64,000 bases of DNA from an uncultured Pelagibacteraceae bacterium (GCA_902537845.1 CACBDC010000001.1:1-64000); one strand, 5' to 3'; counted from the first letter of the stretch, positions 42,490 to 53,015 are shown. Notes: generated by a model from the letters alone, not told the origin. Translations and numbers: made by a program.

Positions 42490-43391
42490 TGAATGAAATT
42501 ACAATTTTAGGAATTTTTGTTGCTGATATAAGTTTTTCTGGACCAAAAATTCCATCAATTGGTGAAACTATTTTAGGAAAAAAATATAATGTCGGTCCAG
42601 GTGGAAAAGGTTGTAATCAAGCCATAGCGATAGCAAGACTTGGGGGAAAAACAAATTTTATAAGTAAAATTGGTAAAGACGCTTACGGAGAGTTAGCTCT
42701 TAAAACTCTCGAAAAAAATAAAATTTCTACTGAAAATATAATTCAAGACGTCACTCAACAAACTGGTGTAGCTGGAATTTTAGTCGATCAAAATACTGGT
42801 AAAAATGCTATTAATGTAATTGTAGGTGCACCAAGTTCTTTAAAGATAAGTGAAATTGAAAATCAAATTAATTTAATAAAAAGATCAAAAATTTTTTTAA
42901 CTCAATTAGAGGTTCCAAAAGATGTTACCTTACATTGTTTGAAAACTGCTAGAGAAAATGGATGTATTACTATTTTAAATCCCGCACCAGCATCTGAAAT
43001 TTCAAAAAAGTTTTATGATTATATCGATTTTTTTACACCCAATGAGACTGAGGCCGAATTTTATACAGGTATAAAGATTACTAACGACCAAGAGGCAAAA
43101 CAGGCAGCACATAAACTGATAAATTTAGGAATTAAAAAAGTAATAATTACTCTTGGAGAAAAAGGTTTGTTTTATTCTGATGGAAATGAGGAAATTTATT
43201 TAAAAGCTAACGTCGTTAAAGCCATTGATACTACCGGAGCAGGAGATGCTTTTAATGGAGGTTTAGCTTTTAGTTTATCTAGAGAAAAACCGATTAAAGC
43301 ATGTTTAGAGTTAGCGAATAAAGTCGCTGGGATTTCTACAACAAAACTTGGGGCTGGAGATGCTATGCCGTTTTTAGACGATGTAAGTTAA
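42489..43391 (+). CDS. rbsK: ribokinase-family (PfkB) sugar kinase
   Basis: GPGGKGCNQAIAIARLGG; DTTGAGDAFNGG. Confidence 0.88.
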   Translation: MNEITILGIFVADISFSGPKIPSIGETILGKKYNVGPGGKGCNQAIAIARLGGKTNFISKIGKDAYGELALKTLEKNKISTENIIQDVTQQTGVAGILVDQNTGKNAINVIVGAPSSLKISEIENQINLIKRSKIFLTQLEVPKDVTLHCLKTARENGCITILNPAPASEISKKFYDYIDFFTPNETEAEFYTGIKITNDQEAKQAAHKLINLGIKKVIITLGEKGLFYSDGNEEIYLKANVVKAIDTTGAGDAFNGGLAFSLSREKPIKACLELANKVAGISTTKLGAGDAMPFLDDVS

Positions 43392-43642
43392 GTTAAAAGT
43401 TTATCTAATTCTCCACTTCGATTAGCTTCTTGAAGTTTATCATTGCCACCAACGTAATGATCACCAATAAAAATTTGAGGAATAGTTCTTGCTCCATTTG
43501 TTCTTTGTAACATTTCTTTGGCGTTTGCTGGGTCTGCCCAAATATCAATTTCCTCTATTTCAACATTTTTTGTTTTTAATAAAGCTTTTGCAGCCGCACA
43601 ATAAGGGCAAGGATCTCCAGTATACATTGTGACTTTTTTCAT
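43388..43642 (-). CDS. grxC: glutaredoxin 3
   Basis: CPYCAAAKALL; TIPQIFIGDHYVGGNDKL. Confidence 0.92.
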   Translation of the reverse strand: MKKVTMYTGDPCPYCAAAKALLKTKNVEIEEIDIWADPANAKEMLQRTNGARTIPQIFIGDHYVGGNDKLQEANRSGELDKLLT

Positions 43643-43644
43643 AA

Positions 43645-43941
43645 TTAATATATATCAGTTATTTTTATTTTTTCTCGCAGTTTTTTTCTTCCCAATTGAA
43701 ACTTTTTCCTATGTTTGATGCTTGTATTATGCACTCTTTTTCTCCACAAACGAAATGAGCCTGGTTTTAAATTTTTTCTCATTATCTTTATGACTTGAGA
43801 CTCATTTTTACCAGTTTTCTCCTTAATCTCTTCAAAAGTAATTCTATCTGCCCAAGCAGCCCAAATAATCCAATTATCATCTTTTTTTTTAGGCTCAGGG
43901 TTTTTGACTCTAGTTTGAGGGATAAAACTTTTTTTCTTCAT
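43645..43941 (-). CDS. TIGR03643/DUF2805-like small protein
   Basis: WAAWADRITFEEIKEKTGKNESQVIKIMRKNLKPGSFRLWRKRV. Confidence 0.75.
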   Translation of the reverse strand: MKKKSFIPQTRVKNPEPKKKDDNWIIWAAWADRITFEEIKEKTGKNESQVIKIMRKNLKPGSFRLWRKRVHNTSIKHRKKFQLGRKKLREKIKITDIY

Positions 43942-43954
43942 AAAATTATATATA

Positions 43955-44581
43955 GTGACTTATCAAATGTTTCCAACAGACTATATAATATTTTTACAAA
44001 TCATTTTATTTTTATTCATTTCTCCTGGTCCGCCTAGAGTGGTAATAGTTTCACACACTTTAAATTATGGATTGAATAGATCTGTTTGGACTGCTTTTGG
44101 AGACATATCTGCAAATATTATCCAAGCTATTTTGGTAGTTTTTTTAATTGGTTCTTTTTTAAGCGATAACCCTCAAGTTCTTTATTACTTAAAATGGGCA
44201 GGAATATTTTATATTGTTTATTTAGCCTATGATACTTTTACCTCTAAAATTAGAAGTATTAATTCTAAAGACCAAAATTTAAAATCACCACTCTCGTTTT
44301 ATAAAGACGGATTGTTAGTTGCTGGTTTAAGCCCAAAAGCAATTTTATTCTTTGGAACAATTTTTCCAACTTTTATTAATTTTGGCACAAATATCATTTC
44401 ACAGTTTTTAATACTATTAATTACGTATGTAATTCTAGATTTTTTTACTTTAATGATTTATGGATTAGCAGCTGAAAAAATTTCAGTCTGGTTAAGAAGT
44501 AAACCGAAGCTTTTAAATACAATTTCTGCGTGTGTTCTGTTAATTTTAGCAGTGTACATTGCTGCGACACAGAATTTTTAA
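43955..44581 (+). CDS. LysE/RhtB family amino-acid exporter
   Basis: ISPGPPRVVIVSHTLNYGLNRSVWTAFGD. Confidence 0.82.
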   Translation: MTYQMFPTDYIIFLQIILFLFISPGPPRVVIVSHTLNYGLNRSVWTAFGDISANIIQAILVVFLIGSFLSDNPQVLYYLKWAGIFYIVYLAYDTFTSKIRSINSKDQNLKSPLSFYKDGLLVAGLSPKAILFFGTIFPTFINFGTNIISQFLILLITYVILDFFTLMIYGLAAEKISVWLRSKPKLLNTISACVLLILAVYIAATQNF

Positions 44582-44634
44582 TCTATTCTTACTGTTGTCA
44601 AAAACTCTATTTATTGTTTTAATTATTTAATTTT

Positions 44635-44665
44635 AATTAATTAATTAACAACAAGAAGGGAAATA
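44635..44665 (+). promoter_or_regulatory. Shared leader motif copy 1 (AATTAATTAATTAAC..AGGGAAATA)
   Basis: aattaattaattaacaacaagaagggaaata immediately before livK-like ATG. Confidence 0.5.
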
Positions 44666-45907
44666 ATGAATAAAATAGCAAAACTATTTGTTACATTTAT
44701 TTCAGCTATAACTTTAGCATTAGTATCATTCTCATCTTCTTTCGCAAAAGTAGAGGGAGAATACATAGTGTTAGGTTCTGCAATATCTCTTACAGGTAAA
44801 TACTCTTCAAATGGTGTTCATACTCAAAACGGTTACAACATGGCTGTTGAGAGAATTAACAAAATGGGTGGAGTAGAAGTACAAGGTAAGAAATATAAGT
44901 TTGAGATCATTTACTATGATGATGAGTCAAACCCAAAAAGAGCCGCTCAGTTAGCTGAAAGACTAATTAAACAAGATGGCGTTCATTACATGCTTGGACC
45001 ATACAGTTCAGGTTTAACGAAAGCCATTGCACCAGTAACCGAGAAATATAAAATTCCTATGGTTGAAGCGAATGGTGCATCTAGATCTTTATTTACCAAA
45101 GGATACAAATATTTGTTCGCGGTGTTATCACCAGCTAACCAATACCTTGAAGTAGCTATTGATTTAGCGGTAGAAAAAAACGGTGGTAAAGGAGTAAAAA
45201 TTGCTCAAGCATTTGAACAAGATGCTTTCTCTCAGGACGTGAGACTTGGTATTTTAGATGCAGCAAAAAGAACTGGATCTGAGATCATCATCGATGACAA
45301 ACTACCAAAAGAACTTAACGATATGGCAGCTACATTAGCTAAAGTAAAAGCTACTAAGCCAGATGTGCTTGTTGTATCAGGTCACACAAAAGGTGCATTG
45401 ACTGCAATCAGACAAATTTCTGAAATGAAAGTTGATGTTCCTATGTTAGCGATGACACACTGTGATGCTGCAAAACTTTCTAAACAACACGGAAAGAAAT
45501 CAGAATTCGCATTGTGTGCTTCTCAGTGGCACAAAAATTTATCTTACAAAGATAAATTCTTTGGCTCTGGTAAGAAATACGCTAAAGACTTCCAAAAAGA
45601 ATTTGGATATGACCCGCCATATCAATCAGCAGAGTCTTCTGCAGCATTGTTGGTATTTAAAGATGCGTTCGAAAGAGCAAATTCTTTTGACAGAGATGCA
45701 GTTAGAGATGCGCTAGTTGATACAGAAATGCAAACTTTCTATGGAAACATTAAATTTGGACCTGGTGGCCAAAACGTTGCTAAGCCAATGATATTGTTCC
45801 AAGTAAGATGTAAAGGCGATGATTGTGAGAATAGAGTAGTAGCTCCTACAAAATGGGCTTCTGATAAGTTCTATCATCCAATCCCGAAATGGTCTGAAAG
45901 AAGCTAA
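44666..45907 (+). CDS. livK: branched-chain amino-acid-type ABC transporter substrate-binding protein
   Basis: signal peptide; LGSAISLTGKYSSNG. Confidence 0.9.
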   Translation: MNKIAKLFVTFISAITLALVSFSSSFAKVEGEYIVLGSAISLTGKYSSNGVHTQNGYNMAVERINKMGGVEVQGKKYKFEIIYYDDESNPKRAAQLAERLIKQDGVHYMLGPYSSGLTKAIAPVTEKYKIPMVEANGASRSLFTKGYKYLFAVLSPANQYLEVAIDLAVEKNGGKGVKIAQAFEQDAFSQDVRLGILDAAKRTGSEIIIDDKLPKELNDMAATLAKVKATKPDVLVVSGHTKGALTAIRQISEMKVDVPMLAMTHCDAAKLSKQHGKKSEFALCASQWHKNLSYKDKFFGSGKKYAKDFQKEFGYDPPYQSAESSAALLVFKDAFERANSFDRDAVRDALVDTEMQTFYGNIKFGPGGQNVAKPMILFQVRCKGDDCENRVVAPTKWASDKFYHPIPKWSERS

Positions 45908-45924
45908 TAACTTCTGAATAATTT

Positions 45925-45955
45925 GAAAAGCCCCTAGTTTTCTAGGGGCTTTTCT
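45925..45955 (+). terminator. Terminator/attenuator between livK and livH
   Basis: aaaagcccctagttttctaggggcttttctttt. Confidence 0.85.
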
Positions 45956-45975
45956 TTTATAAGTTTTAAAATTTT

Positions 45976-46869
45976 ATGGACTTTCTTATTTTTAAAGCTC
46001 CAATGTTAATGGTCCAGGCCTCACTGGACGGAATACTTTTAGGGATTTTATTTGCACTAATTGCTTATGGTATGGCTCTTCAATGGGGAGTAATGAATAT
46101 CATCAATATTGCACAAGGAGATTTAGTAATTCTTGGAGGATATATTGCATACACTATGTATCTTGCTGGAATTCATCCAGCATGGGGTGTTATTGTTTCT
46201 CCAATAATAATGTATTTTGTTGGTTGGGCACTTTATAAGCTAGTAATTAATAAGGTTGTTGATCGAGATTTATTTATTTCAATTTTAGCTACTTTTGGTA
46301 TCGCTATTGTATTTCAACAATTAATGAATTTTATTTTTGGAGCGGATGTAGTTGTGGCTCAGTCGGAGTATGGCACAACAATGTTATTTGATAATTCAGT
46401 GACTTTACCTAACTCAAAAATATTCTCCGCTTTTATAAGTGTTTTATATGCAATCGGTTTAGTTATTTATATGAAAAAATCTAAACTGGGACGAGCTATA
46501 AGAGCAACAGCTCAAAACGCAAGAGCAGCAAAAATTCTTGGTGTAGATACAGAAAAAGTTTATGCCGCAACATTTGGTATAAACGCTGCGTTATGTGGAA
46601 TTGCGGGAGCTTTAATTTCAATCACTCTTACACTCCATCCTTATGTAGGACTTCCTTATACAGTTAGATCTTTCATGATAGTAATCGTAGCAGGCCTTGG
46701 TAATTTACCTGCAGTAGCAGTCTCAGGAATGGGACTAGGACTATTTGAAGAATTTGCGGATTATATTTTAGGAACAGAATTTAGAATTGGCGCAGTATTT
46801 ATGCTGTTAGTTCTTATCTTAGTTTACAGAAGATTTAAGCTTTCAAAGAAAAGAGAATATTTAAAATAA
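45976..46869 (+). CDS. livH: branched-chain amino-acid ABC permease LivH
   Basis: GVMNIINIAQGDLVILGGYIAY. Confidence 0.92.
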   Translation: MDFLIFKAPMLMVQASLDGILLGILFALIAYGMALQWGVMNIINIAQGDLVILGGYIAYTMYLAGIHPAWGVIVSPIIMYFVGWALYKLVINKVVDRDLFISILATFGIAIVFQQLMNFIFGADVVVAQSEYGTTMLFDNSVTLPNSKIFSAFISVLYAIGLVIYMKKSKLGRAIRATAQNARAAKILGVDTEKVYAATFGINAALCGIAGALISITLTLHPYVGLPYTVRSFMIVIVAGLGNLPAVAVSGMGLGLFEEFADYILGTEFRIGAVFMLLVLILVYRRFKLSKKREYLK

Positions 46870-47934
46870 ATGAATAAATTAAAACAAAAAGATTTAATTT
46901 TATATTCTGGCCTAATTATTTTAGGTTTAGCAGCGCCATATTTATTTTCAGCGTTCAAAGTTCAGCTTACATATCTTTGTGTCTTAATCGTTCTAGCAAT
47001 GACTTGGAATTTACAAGGTGGAGAAATGGGCTACAATACGTTTGGAAACATTCTTTTCTATGGTCTCGGAATGTATTTAACAGCCTCTGTGCAAGTGGGT
47101 ATGTTTTTCCCATTAGCTGAATGGACAGAAAGTGGAGGAGAAAAAACATTCGTGCACACTACTTCACAATATTTCCAAGGAATAGGCGTCGGATTATTAG
47201 TTTCAGCTATTATACCAGCAATTGTTGCTGGTGCTATAGGTTATGCTATTTTAGGCTTAAGAGGTCATTACTTCGCTATTTGTACCTTAGGACTTGGAAT
47301 TGCAGCAGGTGAAATTGCTGGAGGAATAGAAATTATAGGAGCTGGTCAAGGCTTCACTACACCACCTTTTCCTGCAGAAATAGTTGATACTGAGGCTAGA
47401 GGAAAGTTTTTTTACTTTTTAAGTTTTGCATTATTAATTGGTACATTTGTTTTTGTAAAATACATTTACGGCTCCAGATTCAAATTAATTTTAAACGCGA
47501 TAAGGGATAATGAAGATAAAGCAGAGGCAATGGGCATCCAAACGATGAAGTATAAAATTACTGGTTGGATGTGTTCAGCATTTTTCTGCGGTCTTGCTGG
47601 CGGAATTATGGGAGGACTAATTGGATATATCGATTCTACTGACGTTGCTTTTGATGGAAGAGAAATGGGAGTATTCATGGTGCTTATGGCAATACTTGGT
47701 GGAAAAGGAACTTTATGGGGACCAGTTATTGGAGCAACTTTATTCCATTTCTTTAAAGAGGGTCTTTGGACTTTAATTTTAGGTTGGCAATATGTTGCGC
47801 TTGGAGTTCTAATTGTAGTTATCGTAATTTATTTCCCAGAAGGACTAATGGGTTGGTTGAGAGAAAAATATCCTGAAAGATTCGGTGAAGTTATAGACGA
47901 AAAAGATCGTAAGGCACAGGTGGAGTTAAAATGA
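46870..47934 (+). CDS. livM: branched-chain amino-acid ABC permease LivM
   Basis: LivM-like, operon context. Confidence 0.92.
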   Translation: MNKLKQKDLILYSGLIILGLAAPYLFSAFKVQLTYLCVLIVLAMTWNLQGGEMGYNTFGNILFYGLGMYLTASVQVGMFFPLAEWTESGGEKTFVHTTSQYFQGIGVGLLVSAIIPAIVAGAIGYAILGLRGHYFAICTLGLGIAAGEIAGGIEIIGAGQGFTTPPFPAEIVDTEARGKFFYFLSFALLIGTFVFVKYIYGSRFKLILNAIRDNEDKAEAMGIQTMKYKITGWMCSAFFCGLAGGIMGGLIGYIDSTDVAFDGREMGVFMVLMAILGGKGTLWGPVIGATLFHFFKEGLWTLILGWQYVALGVLIVVIVIYFPEGLMGWLREKYPERFGEVIDEKDRKAQVELK

Positions 47935-48665
47935 GTATTTTAGAGGTAAAAAATGTTAGTAAATCTTTTGGAGGAGTGCAAGCTAATGTAGATATTTCCG
48001 TATCTGTAGAACAAGGATCAATAGTTGGTTTAATTGGACCAAATGGATCTGGTAAAACAACTTTATTTAACTCAATAGTAGGAACTCATCCTATCGACAA
48101 TGGCTCAATTGTTTTTGATAACACAGAAGTTTCTGAAATGCCTGTTCCCGCAGTAGCTAAACTAGGTTTATTAAGAACATTTCAACAGACAAAAATATAT
48201 ACAAAATTAAACTGTGTTGAAAACATGTTAATCAGTCATAAAGCCAGTGACTCTGGTTTTATTTTTGCAAAAATACCTAATGAACTTACTGAAAAAGCAG
48301 AAAATCTTTTGAACTTTGTTGGTTTATATCAAAAAAGAAATTTGAGAGCAGGAGATCTTTCATTTGGGCAGCAAAAACTATTAGAGTTAGCAATGGCTTT
48401 AATGAATGAACCAAAAATGCTTTTGTTAGATGAGCCCACAGCTGGAATTAATCCAACTTTAATAAATGGAATTATAGATAGATTAATTAAAATAAACAAA
48501 GAATATGGAATAACTTTATTAGTTATTGAGCATAATATGAAAGTCATTATGAGCTTGGCACAAAAAATTTTCTGTTTAGCTCACGGCAAAATGTTAGCTG
48601 AAGGATCACCTGATCAAATCAAAAATGATAAGCGAGTTGTTGATGCTTATTTGGGAGCGCAGTAA
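47931..48665 (+). CDS. livG: ABC transporter ATPase LivG
   Basis: GPNGSGKTTL; LSFGQQKLLELAMALM. Confidence 0.93.
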   Translation: MSILEVKNVSKSFGGVQANVDISVSVEQGSIVGLIGPNGSGKTTLFNSIVGTHPIDNGSIVFDNTEVSEMPVPAVAKLGLLRTFQQTKIYTKLNCVENMLISHKASDSGFIFAKIPNELTEKAENLLNFVGLYQKRNLRAGDLSFGQQKLLELAMALMNEPKMLLLDEPTAGINPTLINGIIDRLIKINKEYGITLLVIEHNMKVIMSLAQKIFCLAHGKMLAEGSPDQIKNDKRVVDAYLGAQ

Positions 48666-49450
48666 TGGCAAATCAATATGATGTTTTAGGTAAAGCACCT
48701 GGTTTAGAAGAGCTAAACAAACTATCTCCTAGCGATGTTCACCTTACTATTAGGGGCTTAAATGCTGGTTATGGTAAAATGGAAATTTTACACAACTTTG
48801 ATTTGACCGTAAGTAAAGGTCAGTCACTATGTCTAATTGGACCTAACGGAGCAGGGAAATCTACAATACTTCATTCTATTTATGGTTTTACAAATATTTT
48901 TGATGGAAAAATTGAGTTAGAAGGTGATGAAATAACCAAACTAACTCCAGCAGATAAATTAAGTAAAGTTGGTATTGCCTATATTTTGCAAGACAATTCA
49001 GTATTTCCAGATATGACTGTTGAGGAAAATCTTTTAATGGGTGGATATATAAAAGATAAACAAGACGAGGCCTATGAAGAAGCAGAAAGAATATTTCAAA
49101 AATATGAAAGATTAAGAAATAGAAGAAACCAACCTGCTAAAGTTTTATCAGGCGGTGAAAGAAGGCTTTTAGAAATTTCAAGAGCACTAGTAATGAAACC
49201 ATCGGTATTGTTAGTAGATGAACCATCAATTGGTTTAGAACCTAAATACATCAGTATGGTATTTGAAATTTTAGAGGACCTCCAAAAAGCAGAAAAGAAA
49301 ACAATTATTCTTGTAGAACAAAATGCTAAAAAAGGTTTAGAGTTTGCAGACATCGGCTATGTTTTAGTATCAGGTCAAACTGCAATAGCTGGAAAAGGTA
49401 ATGATCTACTCAAAAATCCAGACGTAGGAAGATTATTTCTTGGTGGTTAA
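48665..49450 (+). CDS. livF: ABC transporter ATPase LivF
   Basis: GPNGAGKST; LSGGERRLLEISRAL. Confidence 0.93.
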   Translation: MANQYDVLGKAPGLEELNKLSPSDVHLTIRGLNAGYGKMEILHNFDLTVSKGQSLCLIGPNGAGKSTILHSIYGFTNIFDGKIELEGDEITKLTPADKLSKVGIAYILQDNSVFPDMTVEENLLMGGYIKDKQDEAYEEAERIFQKYERLRNRRNQPAKVLSGGERRLLEISRALVMKPSVLLVDEPSIGLEPKYISMVFEILEDLQKAEKKTIILVEQNAKKGLEFADIGYVLVSGQTAIAGKGNDLLKNPDVGRLFLGG

Positions 49451-50154
49451 TGATAAACCCCCAAATATTTTTGCAAGGACTTAAATCATTAAAAGGTTCC
49501 AAAAGTCCTGCCATTCCATTAGGAGCATGTTTTATTGCATTAGGAGCTTTATTAAAAGATGCTGGCTTTAATTTACAACAAAGTGCTGCCTCAAGTTTGT
49601 TTACTTACGCATTACCCGGACAATTAGTAATGGCAGAATCTTTACTGTTAGGCGCCTCAATAGTAAATATATTTATTGCTGTATGGTTGGTAAATTTTAG
49701 ACTTTATCCAATGACCGTATCATTATTTCCTTTACTAGATCATAAAGCTCAACCAAAATGGAAATATTATTTATCCTGTCATTTCTTAGCTGTAAGTTCT
49801 TGGTTGATCGCAAAAGATGGTTACAGAAAAATTAATAAAAAACATCGAATTGATTTTTGGATTGGAATAGGTATTGGAACTTGGTCTACAGCTATTTTAA
49901 TGACAATAATTGGTTATTTATCAGCAGATTATTTAAACAAAGATATGTTGATCGGCTTAGCGATTGTTAACCCAGTTTATTTTTTTTGTATGATGTTAGG
50001 CGCAATGAAAAATATTAATGTGTCAATCGCTGTAATAGGAGGAAGCATTTTTGGTCCTACAATTTATTTAATTTCAACCGAGTGGGCTCTTTTGTTTGCT
50101 GGTCTAATAGCAGGAACTATTGCTTTTCTATTTGGAGGTAAAAATGGCAAGTAG
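49450..50154 (+). CDS. azlC: AzlC family branched-chain amino-acid exporter subunit
   Basis: IPLGACFIALGALLKDAGFNLQQSAASSLFTYALPGQLV; AzlD downstream. Confidence 0.85.
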   Translation: MINPQIFLQGLKSLKGSKSPAIPLGACFIALGALLKDAGFNLQQSAASSLFTYALPGQLVMAESLLLGASIVNIFIAVWLVNFRLYPMTVSLFPLLDHKAQPKWKYYLSCHFLAVSSWLIAKDGYRKINKKHRIDFWIGIGIGTWSTAILMTIIGYLSADYLNKDMLIGLAIVNPVYFFCMMLGAMKNINVSIAVIGGSIFGPTIYLISTEWALLFAGLIAGTIAFLFGGKNGK

Positions 50155-50470
50155 TCAGGTAATAATACTAGCAATTATCGCAACATCTTTGGCTACATTT
50201 ATATCCAGATTTATGGGTGCGCTTACTTCAGAAAAAGTTAGTGTGAAATCAAAGCTGTTTGAATGGTTTAATTGTGTGGCCTATTCGACCCTCGCAGCTT
50301 TATTAGGCAGGATGATTATTTTTCCAGCAGGTGTCCTTGCTGAAAGTGCATTAATCATAAGATTAATTGTTTTAGTAATATGTATTTTAGTATTTGTTTT
50401 AAGTAAGAAAAATTTAGTTATACCAACAATTTTATCAGCAATACTTTTAAGTTTTTTTAATTCATTATAA
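50144..50470 (+). CDS. azlD: AzlD family transporter subunit
   Basis: small 3-4 TM protein after azlC; start set to 50144 (MASSQVI...). Confidence 0.8.
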   Translation: MASSQVIILAIIATSLATFISRFMGALTSEKVSVKSKLFEWFNCVAYSTLAALLGRMIIFPAGVLAESALIIRLIVLVICILVFVLSKKNLVIPTILSAILLSFFNSL

Positions 50471-50554
50471 AAATTAATTATGATAAAATTACTTATGGAA
50501 CCAATATTTGCAGTCTTTATAATTTTGTGGATTGCCGGCCAATTATAGGGCCTT

Positions 50555-51451
50555 ATGAGTTATAAAATTGAAAATCATAATAAATCGAAAAGAGTTCGTG
50601 TAATAAAGTTTCAAGAATCAGATCTAGATAGATTGATATTTCCCTTTAAGAAACACACAATATTATCTTTAGAATATAAACCTTTCTCAAGATTTAGCTT
50701 AGCTAAAAGTTTAGACGAGGTATTTGAAAATAAACTTAGCCAAACTCTAATTAAAATTCTTAATGACAGAGCGACTGGTACTGTAATCGTTGAACCAGAA
50801 ATAAGTAATAAAAAATTCGATAAAGATTTTTTACTCAAATTATCAACTGGACTTGCTTATTTAGTGGGTAATCCAAACTTCGATTCGATGACTGATAAAT
50901 ATTACGCTAGATTTTTTGTTAAACACCAAGACACTAGCGACTCTTATTTGAGAAAAGCTTATACAAACTTAGATCTTCATACTGATGGGACTTATGTAAA
51001 AGAGAAAACAGATTGGTTAATTATGACAAAAATGGAAGAGCAAAATGTGAGTGGAGGAGAGAGTGTAATATTACATTTAGATGACTGGGAACATTTAGAT
51101 GAACTAAGTAATGATCCGATAGGACAACAAAATTTTATTTGGGGTTCTCCCAAAAGTAAAAATGTTGATTATAAAGTTGAGCATCCTGTATTTTCGAAAG
51201 ATAATGAAGGAAAGCCTACTATTTCATACATAGATCAATTTCCAGAACCCAAAAATATGGAGCAAGGTTTATTTTTACAGAAATTATCTGATGCATTAGA
51301 GGAAAGTAAAAATAAAGTTATCTTCCCTCTACCTGTCGGCTCTACAATTTTCTCCAATAACTATTTTTGGTTACATGGGAGAAAAGCATTCAATGAACAT
51401 ACTGGGTTGTCTAGAGAATTATTAAGAATTAGAGGAACTTTTTTCAATTAA
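50555..51451 (+). CDS. CsiD/GlaH-like 2-oxoglutarate-dependent glutarate hydroxylase
   Basis: LDLHTDGTYVKEKTDWLIMTKMEEQNVSGGESVILHLDDWEHLDEL (HxD motif). Confidence 0.82.
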   Translation: MSYKIENHNKSKRVRVIKFQESDLDRLIFPFKKHTILSLEYKPFSRFSLAKSLDEVFENKLSQTLIKILNDRATGTVIVEPEISNKKFDKDFLLKLSTGLAYLVGNPNFDSMTDKYYARFFVKHQDTSDSYLRKAYTNLDLHTDGTYVKEKTDWLIMTKMEEQNVSGGESVILHLDDWEHLDELSNDPIGQQNFIWGSPKSKNVDYKVEHPVFSKDNEGKPTISYIDQFPEPKNMEQGLFLQKLSDALEESKNKVIFPLPVGSTIFSNNYFWLHGRKAFNEHTGLSRELLRIRGTFFN

Positions 51452-51512
51452 ATTAGAATTATTTTTAATTAGAGCTGTTGACTCTAATCAGTCATTCATT
51501 TTTAATACGCAC

Positions 51513-51540
51513 AATTAATTAATTAACAGAGGGAAATAAT
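51513..51540 (+). promoter_or_regulatory. Shared leader motif copy 2
   Basis: aattaattaattaacagagggaaataat directly before tctC-like ATG. Confidence 0.5.
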
Positions 51541-52521
51541 ATGTTTAATAATTTGAAAAAATTAATTAGCTTAGTTTTCGCAACTGTTCTTTTAACTTCA
51601 ATCTCATCAACTAGCTTTGCAATCGATAAGTTACATTTCATTATTGGTGGTGGAGCAGGAGGTGGTTGGGATGGAACTGCTAGAGGAACTGGTGAAGCTT
51701 TAACTAAAGCTGGTTTTTTAAAAAGCGCTTCTTACGAAAATATGTCAGGTGGTGGCGGAGGAAAAGCTCTATCTTACATAATCAATTCGAAGCCTGAGGG
51801 AACTATTCTAGTTCAATCAACACCTCTAGTATTGAGATCAATCACTAGACACAAAGGCTACGTCAAAGGATCTGGCGTATTATCTTACAAAGATGTTAAG
51901 CCAATCGCAGGTGTAATAGGTGACTACGGTGCAATCGCAGTTGCTAAAAATTCACCATATAAAAACTTTAAAGATGTAGTTGATGCTTACAAAAAAAATC
52001 CTAAGTCAGTTAAAATGGCCGGTGGTTCTGTAAGAGGAAGCATGGACCATTTAATTGGCGCGCTTGCATTTCAAGAGGCTGGTGCAAATCCAAACGATGT
52101 AGTGTACATACCTTACGATGCCGGTGGTAAAGCTTTGGCTGGACTTCTATCAGGAGAAACTCAAATTCTTTCAACTGGTTTGGGAGAAGTAATGGGTGCT
52201 AGAGACCAAGTAAGAATTATTGGTATTACAGCTCCTGAAAGAGTAGGTGATGCTCCTGAAGTGCCAACTCTAAAAGAACAAGGATATGATGTTCAGTTTG
52301 TTAACTGGAGAGGTTTCTTTGCTCCTAAAAGCATGCCAAGTTCAGATGTAAAGAAGATCGAAAAAATGTTAGGCGATGTTCAGAAAACACCTGAATGGGA
52401 AACAGTAAGAAAAAGAAACGCATGGGTAAATATTTATAACCCGGGACGTAAGTTTGACAGTTTTTTAAAAGGTCAAACAAAAGAGATGACAAAGTTAATG
52501 AAAAAACTAGGCGTTATCTAG
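51541..52521 (+). CDS. tctC: tripartite tricarboxylate transporter substrate-binding protein TctC
   Basis: IIGGGAGGGWDGTARGTGEAL. Confidence 0.87.
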   Translation: MFNNLKKLISLVFATVLLTSISSTSFAIDKLHFIIGGGAGGGWDGTARGTGEALTKAGFLKSASYENMSGGGGGKALSYIINSKPEGTILVQSTPLVLRSITRHKGYVKGSGVLSYKDVKPIAGVIGDYGAIAVAKNSPYKNFKDVVDAYKKNPKSVKMAGGSVRGSMDHLIGALAFQEAGANPNDVVYIPYDAGGKALAGLLSGETQILSTGLGEVMGARDQVRIIGITAPERVGDAPEVPTLKEQGYDVQFVNWRGFFAPKSMPSSDVKKIEKMLGDVQKTPEWETVRKRNAWVNIYNPGRKFDSFLKGQTKEMTKLMKKLGVI

Positions 52522-52544
52522 TTTATTAACTTAGAGGAAGAGCA

Positions 52545-53015
52545 GTGAAAATAAATTCAGTAAAAATTATTTCGCTGCTCTTCTTTGTTTTATCAGCATT
52601 TTATTTATATACTGCTCATCAAATACAAGTTTTCGCCTTTGATGAAAATGCTCCATTTAATGCTAAAACCTTTCCAATTTATTTAGGTTATGCAGGAATG
52701 TTTTTTTCTGGTTTAAAAATTGTTTTACCAGACCAAAAACCAATTGAAGTTGATCCAAAATATTTAGAATTTAGAAAGACAATTTTATTGGTACTAACTA
52801 TGATTGTTTACGGAGCTACGATACTAAAAGTTGGCTTCTTTTTATCGACCTCACTTTTTTTGGTCTTTTCATATTATTTTTTGGGAGAAAGAAGATGGAA
52901 GTACATAATAATTTTTTCTTTCCCGTTTGTTGCAATTTTTATGTATCTCTTACACGGAATATTGGCTGTTTATCTTAGAGATCCATTATTAAAATACATA
53001 GGAATAATGGGATGA
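52545..53015 (+). CDS. tctB: TctB small permease
   Basis: 4-TM protein between tctC and tctA. Confidence 0.82.
   Translation: MKINSVKIISLLFFVLSAFYLYTAHQIQVFAFDENAPFNAKTFPIYLGYAGMFFSGLKIVLPDQKPIEVDPKYLEFRKTILLVLTMIVYGATILKVGFFLSTSLFLVFSYYFLGERRWKYIIIFSFPFVAIFMYLLHGILAVYLRDPLLKYIGIMG

Noticed and set aside
45462-45716. 84 aa ORF inside livK
   Set aside because: Alternate frame of a conserved binding-protein gene.
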